Positions 33,750-44,564 of a DNA stretch of 64,000 bases are shown one piece after another. This DNA comes from Aurifilum marmelostoma. Lineage: Eukaryota; Ascomycota; Sordariomycetes; Diaporthales; Cryphonectriaceae. The stretch covers positions 1,349,882-1,413,881 of the forward strand of contig JAMXSV010000007.1 in the NCBI GenBank assembly GCA_027559495.1. Reading direction: 5' to 3'. Position 1 is the stretch's first letter. Each line of letters starts with the position of its first letter. The notes beneath the pieces are model-generated. The model was given only the letters and a program-made list of their open reading frames with translations, did no database searches and had not been told where the DNA came from. Both the position numbers and the translations under genes were made by a program.

Positions 33750-36700
33750 GTTCGTGGAGGTCCTGCAAGACAAGGACGACCTGGATGCATCACAACTCAC
33801 GAACCTGCCATTATCCATCCCTCTTAACCACCATGACCATCAAGGGGACCAGACGAAGGTCCCAAATTTCCTTTGTGTGTACTCGAGCCGACTCCCTTTT
33901 TTTCCCTCTTGGGCCGACGAGATGAGTTCCTTTCAAGGAGATGTGGCAGCATTTTTGGACAAGGTGAACATGGTTGTTGCGATTCACATCTAGATGAGCC
34001 AAGGTGTTTATCTGTACCCCAAGTGAAGATACACGTGAGCGGTCTGGAAGGTTCGATTTAAAGTGGAGGCCTGGAGATGTAAGAGGTGGAGAGCAAGAGT
34101 TGAGTATGCCAGAGAGGGAAAGTCTGGAGAGATGGGGAGAGAAAAAGAGAGAGAGAGAGAGAGAGAGCGAGACACACTCTCTGTGTGTGTGTCTGTGTCT
34201 TTGTGTGTCTTGAGAAGAAATTGTTTGTCATATTTGTGTCGGATTTTTTTTTTTCCCCCTTCCCCAACAACATTGTTACGGAGCCTTGAAGAAGAAAGCG
34301 CAAGAAGAACCCCCCATCCCCCTTCGATTCGGCGGCGACGTGTTGATGTTTGAGCAGCTGCTGCGTGAGGATACCCTGGTGTTATGTTACTACCCCACAT
34401 GATGTATTACAACTTGAGAAAAGAAAAACAGAGACGTCAGAGACGAAATGGTGACGGTAATAATCCTATACTATTTACAGGTCCCCGGGTATTTCTTTTC
34501 TCCCCCGGGCGTGTGTGTGTGGGTGTGGTATGCAACATATTGTTGCCGTTTTTGTTGCATGAGCATCGTGTCAAAACAATTGACTGCACACTCGCACACG
34601 ACGAGATTAGACCTTACGGAGCGGTCGGCGCGTCCTGGGGCAGCCTCACCTGGAGTTCCTGAGGCAACATTGTGAGTGTTCTTGTGCCGCGAAAGGCACA
34701 CTTCATGACCTGTCTTGAAATACAGGTGCTGGGAAAAAGAAGGAATGGATTATCAAGGCATAGGCCCCAGGAAGGAAAGAGGTTTTTGCATCGGCTTGCA
34801 TGATCCTTTCTCTTTCTATCTATGAGGCGGTGCGTGGGGATGTAGCCTGGCTGGCCTGCAGTGTATGTCGCACAAGCTGAGTGTTGTTTTCTTCTTCTTT
34901 ATATGGGAATAATATCAAGTTTCGAGAGGTGATGAATCCTCCTGGCTTGGTTACATGTATAGCGGTGCTCCCGAGATCTGAATCAAAGCAGGTTCGAGAG
35001 GGAGGATCCGAGTGAATTGACAGACTTGGTGTGTATGGTTATTGCCATGAGTGCGTTTCTTGACTACATTTCTTCTCTGCTGGGTTGTTTTTTTTTTTTT
35101 TTTTTTTTTTTTCCCTGCCCGCTGAGGTGAATATTCCACGGGTGAGTCACGATGCACTCTGTACACCGTTCATACCTGGTAGAAGTAATGAAATAATTAG
35201 TCAGTTCCTTGTGGTGAGGTTATTCCGTCCCGCTTGACAGGGAGGGAAAAAAAGAAGGAAAAAAAGAAACGTCTAGAGGGATTCGATCCTAGCGTCCCCG
35301 CGCTTCCCCGCAGATTTTCAATAGGAAAAGGCCCTGAAAGGGTACTACTTAGTTAGTAGGCAAGGCACATTGTCATAGCTCTGTGGGGCATGGGTTTTCC
35401 ATTTTGGGGGGGGGGGGGGCGGCGTGGGGCGGTCTGGGGAGCGACTTCGGCTTCGGCCTTGGTGCGTGCTGACGGGTGAGTATTTCTTTTTTTTTTTTTT
35501 TTTTTTTTTGTCTTTGTTCCTCTGATCTCTTTTTTTTTTTCCCCCTCTTCTTCAGAGAAGCAGAGTGGAGGAGAGGCGCTGTCGCGGGCTGAGAGTGCCT
35601 GCTTATGGCTGAACTGACATTTGATTGCTTGCGTGAGTGATCACTTGGTTGGTCTGGCGGAGGTCACAGGCCAACCACAACAAGTACAGTATCACAGACG
35701 GGATTTTCTCTTCTCTGGGCTGAGGTGAGAGCGGCGTCTGTCGGGGTGGGTTGGGTAGGTCCGACAATTACTGCTCAATCTCATGCTGTGAACCCCACAA
35801 GATGGGTGCAGCATCGGGTCTCCCTCCTGTCTCAGAAGAGAAGAAGAAAAGAAAAAGGATACACAAAGACTACTTTAGTTGGGCCATGTGGGCTCGTGAT
35901 ACTGTCCACCAAGTACGGGTTCTTTCTTTTATTTTTGTGTGATATCTTGCCACGGGATACGGAAAGGTGCATCTGCCCGAGTACATCCCCGTTCATGGTA
36001 GGACAGGGAGTGAGAAGGGACCCGTTCGTTTATTGGAGGAAGACGAGCAGGACGGGGAGTCCCATGGGGAAAATAATGGACGATCTCTAGATCCTCTTTT
36101 TCTCCGCCCTTCTTTCAGCTGCCGTTCCAACCACCAATGTACCCACCCGCAAGCGCCTGGAGGAAAAAGAGGAAAGAAAAAAAAGGAAAAAAAAAAAAAA
36201 AAAAAAAAGAGAGAGAGAGAGAAATCCTTTGTTGGCGGGCCCGGGCCTAATGCCGTGGAGTGCAGCCAGCCCCCCCCCCCCCCCCCAAGCCTGATTCAGT
36301 TTGGTATTATATGGGGTTTCCCACGTCGAGTCCGTCCCCTTGACGGTTGCTGGGGATCGGTGGCGTCTTTGCACACGGGAGGCAGGGAGCGAGAGAGAGC
36401 TGGAGAGGGGTGAGAGCTATTTGCCTGGTTCTGTCACAGTGCCTAGTGGTTTAGTAAAGCCATTGCATGCATGCGTGGGCCGTTCTTCTGATTACTTTCT
36501 TCATTCTCGTGCCCTCCGCCTTCTTCTCGTCACCTTTTTTCCTTCCTTCCTTTCCTCTTCTCTTTGGGTGTCACTTGTTCCACATCTTCCGAGTTGCTGC
36601 TTCTGTCAACGGCACTCGCTCGCAGCATCTCAAGGACTCTCGACAAGCGCATCAGATGAGATGAGTCTTGCGAGACGGGCCGCCACTGATAAACCTCATC

Positions 36701-36841
36701 GACTGAATTGGTCAGCAGCATTCCGTGGACAAGGCGCTGTCGCCGTGTAGTGGTTGGTAAGGCTGCGACCATGTTTGGCAGGAATTCCTGTACGTCTTTG
36801 AGATCATATTCCTTTTCTCTCTCTCTCTCTCTTCTCGAAGC
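33750..36841. other. Intergenic region between the RhoGAP and MFS genes
   Basis: About 3.1 kb without a convincing gene. Visible are a GA run at 34147-34168, long poly-T tracts (35088-35112 and 35487-35509), a poly-G tract at 35405-35419, a poly-A stretch at 36189-36209 followed by GA repeats, and a poly-C tract at 36270-36286. The final 300 bases are pyrimidine-rich with a CT run ending just before the MFS start codon, typical of fungal promoters and leaders. Confidence 0.55.
35088..35112. repeat. Poly-T tract, about 25 bases
   Basis: Long homopolymer in non-coding sequence. A second one of about 23 bases lies at 35487-35509. Confidence 0.9.
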
Positions 36842-37267
36842 ATGAGCGAGGAATGTTTAGATCGCCCGTGGCTGACCCAGGACAATTTTTCATCTCATCT
36901 ACTTACAGCCCCAAACGACGGGACGGGCCACGACGAGGTCCACAGCGACGGCATGAAGGACGGCAGCGGATCGCCCGACTTTGAGCGAAACCAGGTCGGC
37001 CGCCAAGGCTACCCGGGGGACGAGGAGTACGACGAGCTGGGCGTCGTGTGCCCTCCGCACACCACCGAGAAGAAGCTCATGGCCAAGATCGACCTGCACA
37101 TCCTGCCCTGCATCAGCCTGCTGTACCTCCTCGCCTTTCTGGACAGGGTCAACATTGCCAATGCCAAGTCCTTTGGCCTCACCACCGATCTCAAGCTGGG
37201 AGGCGTCGAGTACAACACCATCCTGACCATCTTTTTCGTCCCCTGTGAGTGTGCTTGTGTTGTTGTG

Positions 37268-37306
<39 letters not shown>

Positions 37307-38199
37307 CTCAAATATGTAGACTCTTCTACACAGAACTTGGTCGGTCCCGCACTCAGTCACCTGCTAATCAGAGCTCCCCTCCCTTCGGGGCAGGAAAACA
37401 ACCAGACGTCTTCTTCGAGATCCCCTCCAACATCCTCCTCAAGAAGCTGTCCCCCAGGATCTGGCTGTCCATCTGCGGCATCGGCTTCGGCATGGTCATG
37501 GTCTTCCAGGGCCTGACCCAGAACTTCTCCGGCATCCTCGCCACCCGCTTCTTCCTGGGCCTGTTTGAGTGCGGCATGTTCCCCGGCTGCTTCTACCTGC
37601 TCAGCATGTGGTACAAGCGCGCCGAGGCCCAGAAGCGCTTCACCTTCTTCTTCTGCTCCACCTCCCTGGCTGGTGCTTTTGGTGGGCTTCTGGCCTCTGC
37701 TATCGGGAAGAGTAAGTCGCGAGGCTGTGGATGAGGATTTTTTTTTTTTTTTTTTTTTTAATGAGACTTCATCTCTGGTCTGTGTATCTGTGGCTAACGA
37801 CGCCTTTGTGGGCCTGTGTGTATAGTGGACGGTCTGCGAGGGTACAGCGGCTGGCGCTGGATTTTCATCATCGAGGGCTGTCTGACCTTTGTCATCTGCG
37901 TTGGCTTTCTCTTCGTCTTTCCCACCTTGTGAGTTCTCTTCCTCTTGTATTCATACACACACACACACACACACACACATGAGATCTTGTGGCTAATTCA
38001 TGAAAAATCCCCTCAGCCCTGAACAGGCCGAATGGCTGGACGAGACCGAAAGATCCTATATCAAGGCCCGCCTGGAGGCAGACCTGGGCAGGAACGCCGC
38101 AGAGCGCAAGATCACCTTCAGCGACGTCCTGAGCACCCTGCGCGACCCAAAGGTCCTCATAGGCGGATTCATGTACATGGGCCTGATAGTGTACGTGTT

Positions 38200-38230
<31 letters not shown>

Positions 38231-38963
38231 CCTTCCTGCAAAATAAGACCAACCCCCCCCCCCCCCTTTTCATCTCTCCGCCAACTTCCTTCTTCACCTA
38301 TACAATCTTACACACAAACCACCAAACCAAACCAAAACCCAGCTGACCACCCAATACAGCCCGGCATACGGATACGCCTACTTCAGCCCGGCCATCCTCT
38401 CCACCTACAAGTACGGCGCCATCGAGACCCAGCTGCACTCGGTGCCCCCCTGGGCGTGCGCCTTCGGCTTCAGCATGCTCGTCGCCGTGCTCTCGGACCT
38501 CGCGCGCCACCGCCTCCTCTTCGTCCTCGCCCCGCTCGCCCTCTCCATCGCCGGCTTCGCCGTCCTCCTCACCGTCCACGACAACCTGCACCTCGAGTAC
38601 GCGAGCCTCTTCCTCGTCTGCATGGGCACCTACGGCGCCATGCCGGTCATCGTCTGCTGGTACAACATGAACCTCGGCGGCCACCACCGCCGCGCCGTCG
38701 GCTCCGCCTGGCAGATCGGCTTCGGCAACATCGGCGGCATCATCGCCACGTACAGCTTCCTGAGCAAGGACGCGCCCGAGTACAGGCCTGGCTACAGCAT
38801 CTGCATCGGCTTCATCTGTCTGTGCATCGCGAGTACCCTTGTCTATGCGGCGCTTATCTCGTGGGAGAACAGGACGAGGCGCCGCATGGTGAGGCGGGAG
38901 ATGAGTGACTACGAGAGGACGGAGCTGGGTGATTTGAACCCGGAGTTTAGGTATATGCTATGA
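36842..38963 (+). CDS. MFS anion:cation symporter (allantoate/nicotinate permease family)
   Basis: Five exons: 36842-37244, 37406-37711, 37826-37928, 38017-38190 and 38360-38963. Donors are GTGAGT, GTAAGT, GTGAGT and GTACGT; acceptors are AACCAG, GTATAG, CCTCAG and ATACAG. All phases agree and the product is 529 residues. After an acidic cytoplasmic N-terminus (about 1-75), EKKLMAKIDLHILPCISLLY and LDRVNIANAKSFGL begin the first membrane helix, as in the Dal5/Tna1 branch. The segments VFFEIPSNILLKKL, ATRFFLGLFECGMFPGCFY and GYSGWRWIFIIEGCLTF follow, with PEQAEWL in the central loop and the second six-helix half after it. The family carries carboxylates and related anions into the cell at the plasma membrane (nicotinate, allantoate, others). 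The substrate cannot be read from sequence. The frame is intact. Confidence 0.93.
37272..37301. repeat. TA dinucleotide microsatellite in MFS intron 1
   Basis: About 15 TA units starting 27 bases after the GTGAGT donor of the first MFS intron (37245-37405). Confidence 0.95.
37954..37979. repeat. AC microsatellite in MFS intron 3
   Basis: About 13 AC units within the intron 37929-38016. Confidence 0.92.
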
Positions 38964-39071
38964 TTGAGAGCTGCGCGCAGGAGGATGGGCGCGGGATGGG
39001 GCTGGTATGGGTTCCTGGCTCGTGGTGCTTTGACGTATATTTATTAGTTCATGTCAAGTACATGATAGGGA

Positions 39072-39130
<59 letters not shown>

Positions 39131-39222
39131 TGTGCTATCTCTGCACGAGGCGTCAACACAATGCAAGACTTATTTCGATGCCGAGGTGTCTCTGTATTCT
39201 CTGCTATGACCAGTTTCCACAA
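38964..39222. other. Convergent 3' spacer between the MFS gene and GPI10
   Basis: The MFS transporter (plus) and GPI10 (minus) end 259 bases apart, so their 3' untranslated regions probably overlap or abut here. The spacer is dominated by a long GA repeat. Confidence 0.7.
39077..39124. repeat. GA dinucleotide microsatellite, 24 units
   Basis: Uninterrupted GA units in the convergent spacer. The polypurine:polypyrimidine tract with mirror symmetry could form triplex DNA. Confidence 0.95.
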
Positions 39223-41127
39223 CTAAGCTGGCGTCTCATCAGGGAAAAGACCAGTTTCCCAGACGGCCAGATACCCTTCCTTCCTCTCATCATCGCTGAA
39301 CAGGCCGTTCCACCTTCTCCATACTTTCTTCAGTTTCACATTCATGTGCCCACCAATTCCGTTCTTATCAAAGAATTTCGTGAGCATCGGCTCGATACTC
39401 TCGAAGCCCACAATGTATCGTGGGACTTCGCCTGCTTGTCTCTTGTCACTGTCTCCTAGACCTGGCGCTGCCGGCCACAGCTCCGCCAAAAAGTCCACGC
39501 CCCAGTTCTCGCCCTGCCCAAAGCCCTGGAAGAACCGCTTTGTCTCGTCCATGTATTCCTCCCTCTCCTTGCTACGTGGCGCCGTGTGCAGCGGCGGCTC
39601 GCAGGTGAGAGCCCTGGCCCGGAGGGTCGGGTAGACGAGGTGGGACCGCCAAGGGGTGGCATGGCACGGCGTCAGGAACAGCGCAAAGAGCTCATCCGCC
39701 CCTCCGCTGTGCTGGACGGCAGGTGGCGGAACAGGTGCTGCAATCGTGGGCGCAGAGTGGTAGTGGTGGTGCGGCTGTGACGGGTGGAGGGTCAGTTGGT
39801 CAGGGTGGATGCGCTCGTACTCGTGCCGGAGGAAGTGCATCACAGAGATAGGTGCTGCGGCGTGGAAGAGGGAGAGATACGCCGCGATGATGAGATTGAC
39901 AAAGATGAGACCCGCGAGCAGGCCTGTCTTGGCCTGGGAGGGCTGGCGGCCGGGAGGCGCGGAGAAGAAGCTCGCGAACGAGGGCGCTGCGAGGATGTGG
40001 AGGACCGGGAGGAGTGGCAGGATAAAGCGGACTTCCTTGTGAGAGATGAGAGACAGGATTGTGATGGTTGTGATGACGATGAGGGCGAGCGTCTTGAGCG
40101 TGTTGGTCTGCAGGGCCGTTGCTTCTGGGTTGGACGAGGTGGTGGACCTGTAGAGGCCGATGAGTGCGAATGGCAAAAAGGTCATCGTGAGCTGTGTAAT
40201 GCCCTGTGACAGGTAGTAGTGCCAGTCCATCTCGCCATAGAACACGGCAAGGTCCTGTGAGAGGTTGAACTGGAGAAAGTGGTATGGCGGGAATGTCCAT
40301 TGGCCGAAATACAGACGGTCAGACAGTGCAGACAACAGCAGCGCGGCACTGCCGCAAATGATTGTCTCCCTGATGAGAATGAAGAAGATCCGGGGCGTGA
40401 TGGGACTCTTGCCCCGGAGCATGGGCCGGGCCAACGCTGCCATGATCACGGTTGCCCATATGAAGACATTGGTGGGCCTGAGGAGGACCGCAAGGGCAGC
40501 CAGGCAGAGAGACACACGAAGGCTACAATCTTGTCAGCACACGCACAAACACATGCGATGAAGCCGACCTTCGGCAACGTCATGTATTTACCTGCTCAGG
40601 CGCTCTCTCCGCGCCGAAATGCCGCCATGTGTTTCGGACGCATCACCAAGCAGATCCCAAGGCCAGAAACTCAGCGCCATGATCGTCAGTGTCATCTCGA
40701 GAGAGTTTGAAAAAGTCCTGGCGGTGCAGTACCACTGCCAGGGATTGAGCACTGTGACACATAGCTGTATGATGGGGTATTAGCAGAGGAAATGGTCGAG
40801 CCATGCCGAAGAAAGCAGCAAGGGGAGAAGACAGGCTTGCATACCGCTGACCATGCTGATCTGCTGCCCTGGCCATAGACCCTTCCGGCCAGCTTCCAGG
40901 TATAAAAGTCGCCCAACACAGCAAGACAGGCCTGGACCAGCTTAGGCAGGACGGCCAAGAAGGACGCCCTGAATGAGGGAGCACATGGCAGAACAGCAGT
41001 GATCTTGTCCGCCGTGGCGTACGCAGCAGCGAAGAGAGCTGGGTGGAGAGAGGACCGCAGATGGTGTTTCCATTCCTGCATGAGCTGGTCAGCCGACCGG
41101 ACGATACAAGTAGAGAAAAGGAACTAC

Positions 41128-41158
<31 letters not shown>

Positions 41159-41384
41159 TGATAAATATACCTACCCAGGTTATCCATGCACCACTATCTG
41201 GCCCGAATGCCAGATTCCACGCTGGCTCCAGAGCCTGGAAATATTCATCTGGCTGGAAGAACGTGCGACCTGTGCACAGCGCGTTGATCAGACGAATGAC
41301 GATCAGGCCAAGGAGCACATGTTGCGAGCCGAGCGAGAGCCCATGTTGAGAATGTGTTGGCTGACGAGCCTCATGGACAGACAT
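39223..41384 (-). CDS. GPI10: GPI mannosyltransferase 3 (Gpi10/PIG-B, GT22)
   Basis: Four exons: 41384-41175, 41075-40845, 40764-40592 and 40522-39223. Donors are GTAGGT, GTATGC and GTAAAT; acceptors are CATGCAG, CATACAG and TTGTAG. Phases agree, giving 637 residues. The first exon has LLGLIVIRLINAL then RTFFQPDEYFQALEPAW, with the acidic motif conserved in Alg9/Gpi10/Pmi glycosyltransferases. Splicing creates AWITW-EWKHHLRSSLHPALF, a family hallmark. Further hallmarks are NPWQWYCTARTFSNSLE, LRPTN and SHKEVRFILPLLPVLHI. Several membrane helices are visible. The enzyme adds the third mannose to the GPI precursor on the lumenal side of the ER, using dolichol-phosphate-mannose (family knowledge). 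The frame is intact. It faces ornithine aminotransferase across a divergent promoter and converges with the MFS gene. Confidence 0.95.
41128..41152. repeat. TA/AT microsatellite in GPI10 intron 1
   Basis: About 12 AT units in the intron 41174-41076, near its 5' end on the coding strand. Confidence 0.93.
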
Positions 41385-42738
41385 CGTCAGGAAGCGAGCA
41401 GCTTCATAGGTTGAAGAGCCTTCTCGATGATCCCATGGGAGGTACGATGCCTGATGAGGGAATTGGTGGTCTCAAATTGTCCGGAGTTGAACTGTTTGGT
41501 GGTTGTAGGTTCGTAGAGGTCAAATGGCCAAGTACAGCTTAGGTACTATAGTAGGTAGATGGTACGGACAGTGGGCGAGTGAGAGCTCACTGAAGTCTCC
41601 CCAGCTGCAGCCGCAACACCCCTAAAACTCGGCCGGAGAGCGCTGTGATTGGCCTGTAGAAGCTAGTGTAATTGGGCTCGCACGATTGGTCCTGGCTCTG
41701 ACAGGTGGTCGCTGTCCCGCCGGGTCGTGGGGGGGTTCGGGGGTGCCCCTCCATCCCGCTATCGGACCCTGAGGCTGGAGAGGGGGGAAGGGAAGGGGGG
41801 GGGGGGGGGGGGTAAAGTACACAATAGGTAGGTCCCCATGGGCTATCAATCAATTCTAACGAATATTTTCCAGACAGCAACAAACCCCCTCCCCCCACAG
41901 CAGGAGGCCCAGCAAGGCAAGACTAAACAAGGTCCATATCCTGAGCTGGTGTACGATAACCTGCCTGACATGTGCATGGTCTGACCAATTAACTTTGTCG
42001 CCCGCCCTCGCCAATTGACCGCCACGAGACAGACAGCTCAAGCAAGGACCATCTGGCGCACCCCCAATAACAGCGACAGATGTTTGACAGAGAGTAGTAA
42101 ATACAATATTCATTATTCATAGCGTCGGCTTCCCTCGGCACCCAACTGTGGGCGCATGCTATCTTGTGACCATGAATGACCCAGGCACGGCTTGAGAGTC
42201 GATCAAATGACCGGTCGCCGGCAGTAATACAAAACACCGCTCGCGGTTATACTTGCACTTAGGGGTATAGCCTTGACGTAAAATCGTGCCGCGAGGAGGA
42301 TTTCGTATGGGGCTTTTTGACTTTTTTTCCCCTTCTTTTTCTTGCTATCACTTTCTTTTACGTTCGAATTGGCATTCTTGGGACCAACTCAATACAGTGG
42401 TAGGTACCAAGTAGTACAATCCATGTTCGTCCCTGCCCCCCCCCCCCCCGTCCCCTGCCTCCCCTCCTTCCCTCTTGTGTGGGCTTTTCCATATAGTTCC
42501 TGCCGCCGCCCTTCCTCACCTTAGCCCTTTCTTCTCCTTCCCGTTGTGAGATTTCTTCCTCCTCTGCGGGCTTCTTGCGTGTGTTTGTTTCTTACGCCGT
42601 CTAACACAGCATCAGATACACGTCAGACGAGTAGGACATACAGTTCTGCCTTCGTCCTGATCCTGCCCACGAGACTTGTTCCTCCGCTCTAGATAATCGT
42701 TCAACAGCACAACCACAGCCACGACATAGCAGCCCAAG
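41385..42738. promoter_or_regulatory. Divergent intergenic region between GPI10 and ornithine aminotransferase
   Basis: About 1.35 kb shared upstream region for two genes read away from each other. It contains GTAC-core words at 41537-41561 and 42399-42419, a poly-G tract at 41795-41811, a poly-C tract at 42437-42449, and a pyrimidine-rich stretch (about 42420-42600) before the aminotransferase. No binding site can be assigned with confidence. Confidence 0.5.
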
Positions 42739-44564
42739 ATGGCTCCCCACGCAGACAAGGACGTCAATGGCGCTGCCGCCAGCGACACCTCCCGCTACCA
42801 CGCCTCCTCGACCAAGGCTGCCATCACCGCCGAGCACGAGTTCGCCGCCCACAACTACCACCCCCTCCCCGTCGTCTTCGCGCGCGCCGAGGGCGTCAAC
42901 GTCTGGGACCCCGAGGGCAAGCAGTATCTTGACTTCCTGTCTGCCTACAGCGCCGTCAATCAGGGTCACTGCCACCCCGAGCTGATCAAGGCCCTGACCG
43001 CCCAGGCCGGCCGCCTGACTCTCTCGTCCCGCGCCTTCTACAACGATGTGTTCCCCGTCTGGGCCGAGAAGGTCAAGAACATGTTCGGCTACGACATGGT
43101 TCTGCCCATGAACACGGGTGCCGAGGCCGTCGAGACCGCTATCAAGATCGCGCGCAAGTGGGCATACAAGGTCAAGAAGGTTCCAGAGGGGAAGGCTCTG
43201 GTGTTTTCGGCCCTCGAGAATTTCCATGGAAGGACGGTGAGTGCTGTTTGGCGGCTGGGCAGCATCCTTGTTTGCGTCAGAACTCGCGTCACAAGCGTGA
43301 GAGGAAAAGAAAGAGAAGGAGACATATGTGGAGAGAGACCGGGGGAGAATAAGCACAAAGAGACACTGGGATCTAACATCCGCGGCCGCTGTTCTAGATG
43401 ACGGCCATCTCGCTGTCCACTGACCCCGAGTCACGAGATAACTACGGCCCTTACGTCCCCAACATCGGTGCCACCTCCCCTTCCACCGGCAAGGCCATCC
43501 GCTACAACAACATCGCCGATCTTGAGGAGGTCCTCGAGGCCCACGGCAAGGAGACCGCGGCTTTCATCGTCGAGCCTATCCAGGGCGAGGCCGGTGTCGT
43601 CGTCCCTGACGAGGACTACCTGGGCAAGGTGTCGGCTCTGTGCAAGAAGCACAATGTGCTGTTCATCTGCGACGAGATCCAGACGGGCATTGGGCGCACG
43701 GGCAAAATGCTCTGCCACCAGTGGGCCGGCATCAAGCCTGACCTGGTCACCCTGGGCAAGGCCATCTCGGGTGGCATGTACCCTGTCTCGGTAAGTATTG
43801 CAGGTTGCCTCTTTTCTGGGCTGCATTTCAGCACAGTATCTCTTTCGCTTCTACAAAGTGTACATAAAACCTTGTTAGGGGAAGACGGGAAAAATTGTTG
43901 AGGCTGACTTTTGGTGGTTCTACAGTGTGTGCTGGCCGACAAGGATGTCATGCTGGTGGTTGAGCCTGGAACGCACGGCAGCACGTACGGTGGAAACCCA
44001 CTGGGTTGCGCCGTCTCGCTTCGCGCGCTCGAGCTCATCGAGGAGGAGGACCTGACGGCAAAGGCTGAGAAGCTGGGCAGCATCTTCCGCGAGGGGGTGG
44101 CCTCCTTCAGCTCGCCAGTCGTCCAGAAGGTCCGGGGCAAGGGTCTCCTCAACGCTGTTGTCATTGACGAGTCCGCAACCAATGGCAGGTCTGCCTGGGA
44201 TCTTTGCATTCTGTTGAAGGAAAAGGGCCTTTTGGTAAGTTTCATCATCTCCGAATTTTGCCTACCTCTTGTTTTCTGGCTGCTTTCACATGGGAGATCA
44301 CCCTACTCGAACCGCACCCCCTTCACCGCCTGTCCTGCAGGTACCGCCCAGCAGCCGCTCTGGCGAGACCCCCCCCCTTTCTCCTTAGTGACGGACAGCG
44401 AAGCAAAGTGGGGACTAACACGGAACAGGCGAAACCGACGCACGGGAACATCATCCGATTTGCCCCCCCCTCTGGTCATTACGGAAGCGGAATTGCGCAA
44501 GGCGCTGGGTATCATCGGCGAGGCCCTCAAGGAACTGCCGAACGCGAAGCACGCCGAACACTAA
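42739..44564 (+). CDS. Ornithine aminotransferase, frame broken once near the C-terminus
   Basis: Four exons: 42739-43236, 43398-43790, 43926-44234 and 44429-44564. Donors are GTGAGT, GTAAGT and GTAAGT, all in phase 0. The enzyme is a class III PLP aminotransferase converting ornithine and 2-oxoglutarate to glutamate semialdehyde and glutamate (arginine catabolism; yeast Car2, usually cytosolic in fungi). Seen: NYHPLPVVFARAEGVNVWDP, NTGAEAVETAIKIARKW, FICDEIQTGIGRTGK with the cofactor-binding Asp (about 258), and TLGKAISGG with the PLP lysine (about 287). The third exon has EPGTHGSTYGGNPLGCAV. In exon 4, KPTHGNIIRFAPP is in one frame and LVITEAELRKALGI in the next. Between them is a run of eight C (44464-44471), where seven would keep one frame. 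Read literally, the last part is replaced by an unrelated tail ending at 44569. Probable sequence error. Start context CAAGATGG is good. Confidence 0.93.

Noticed and set aside
36842..44564. Metabolic gene cluster formed by the transporter, GPI10 and ornithine aminotransferase
   Set aside because: The functions are unrelated and mixed in orientation. There is no backbone synthase or cluster regulator nearby.
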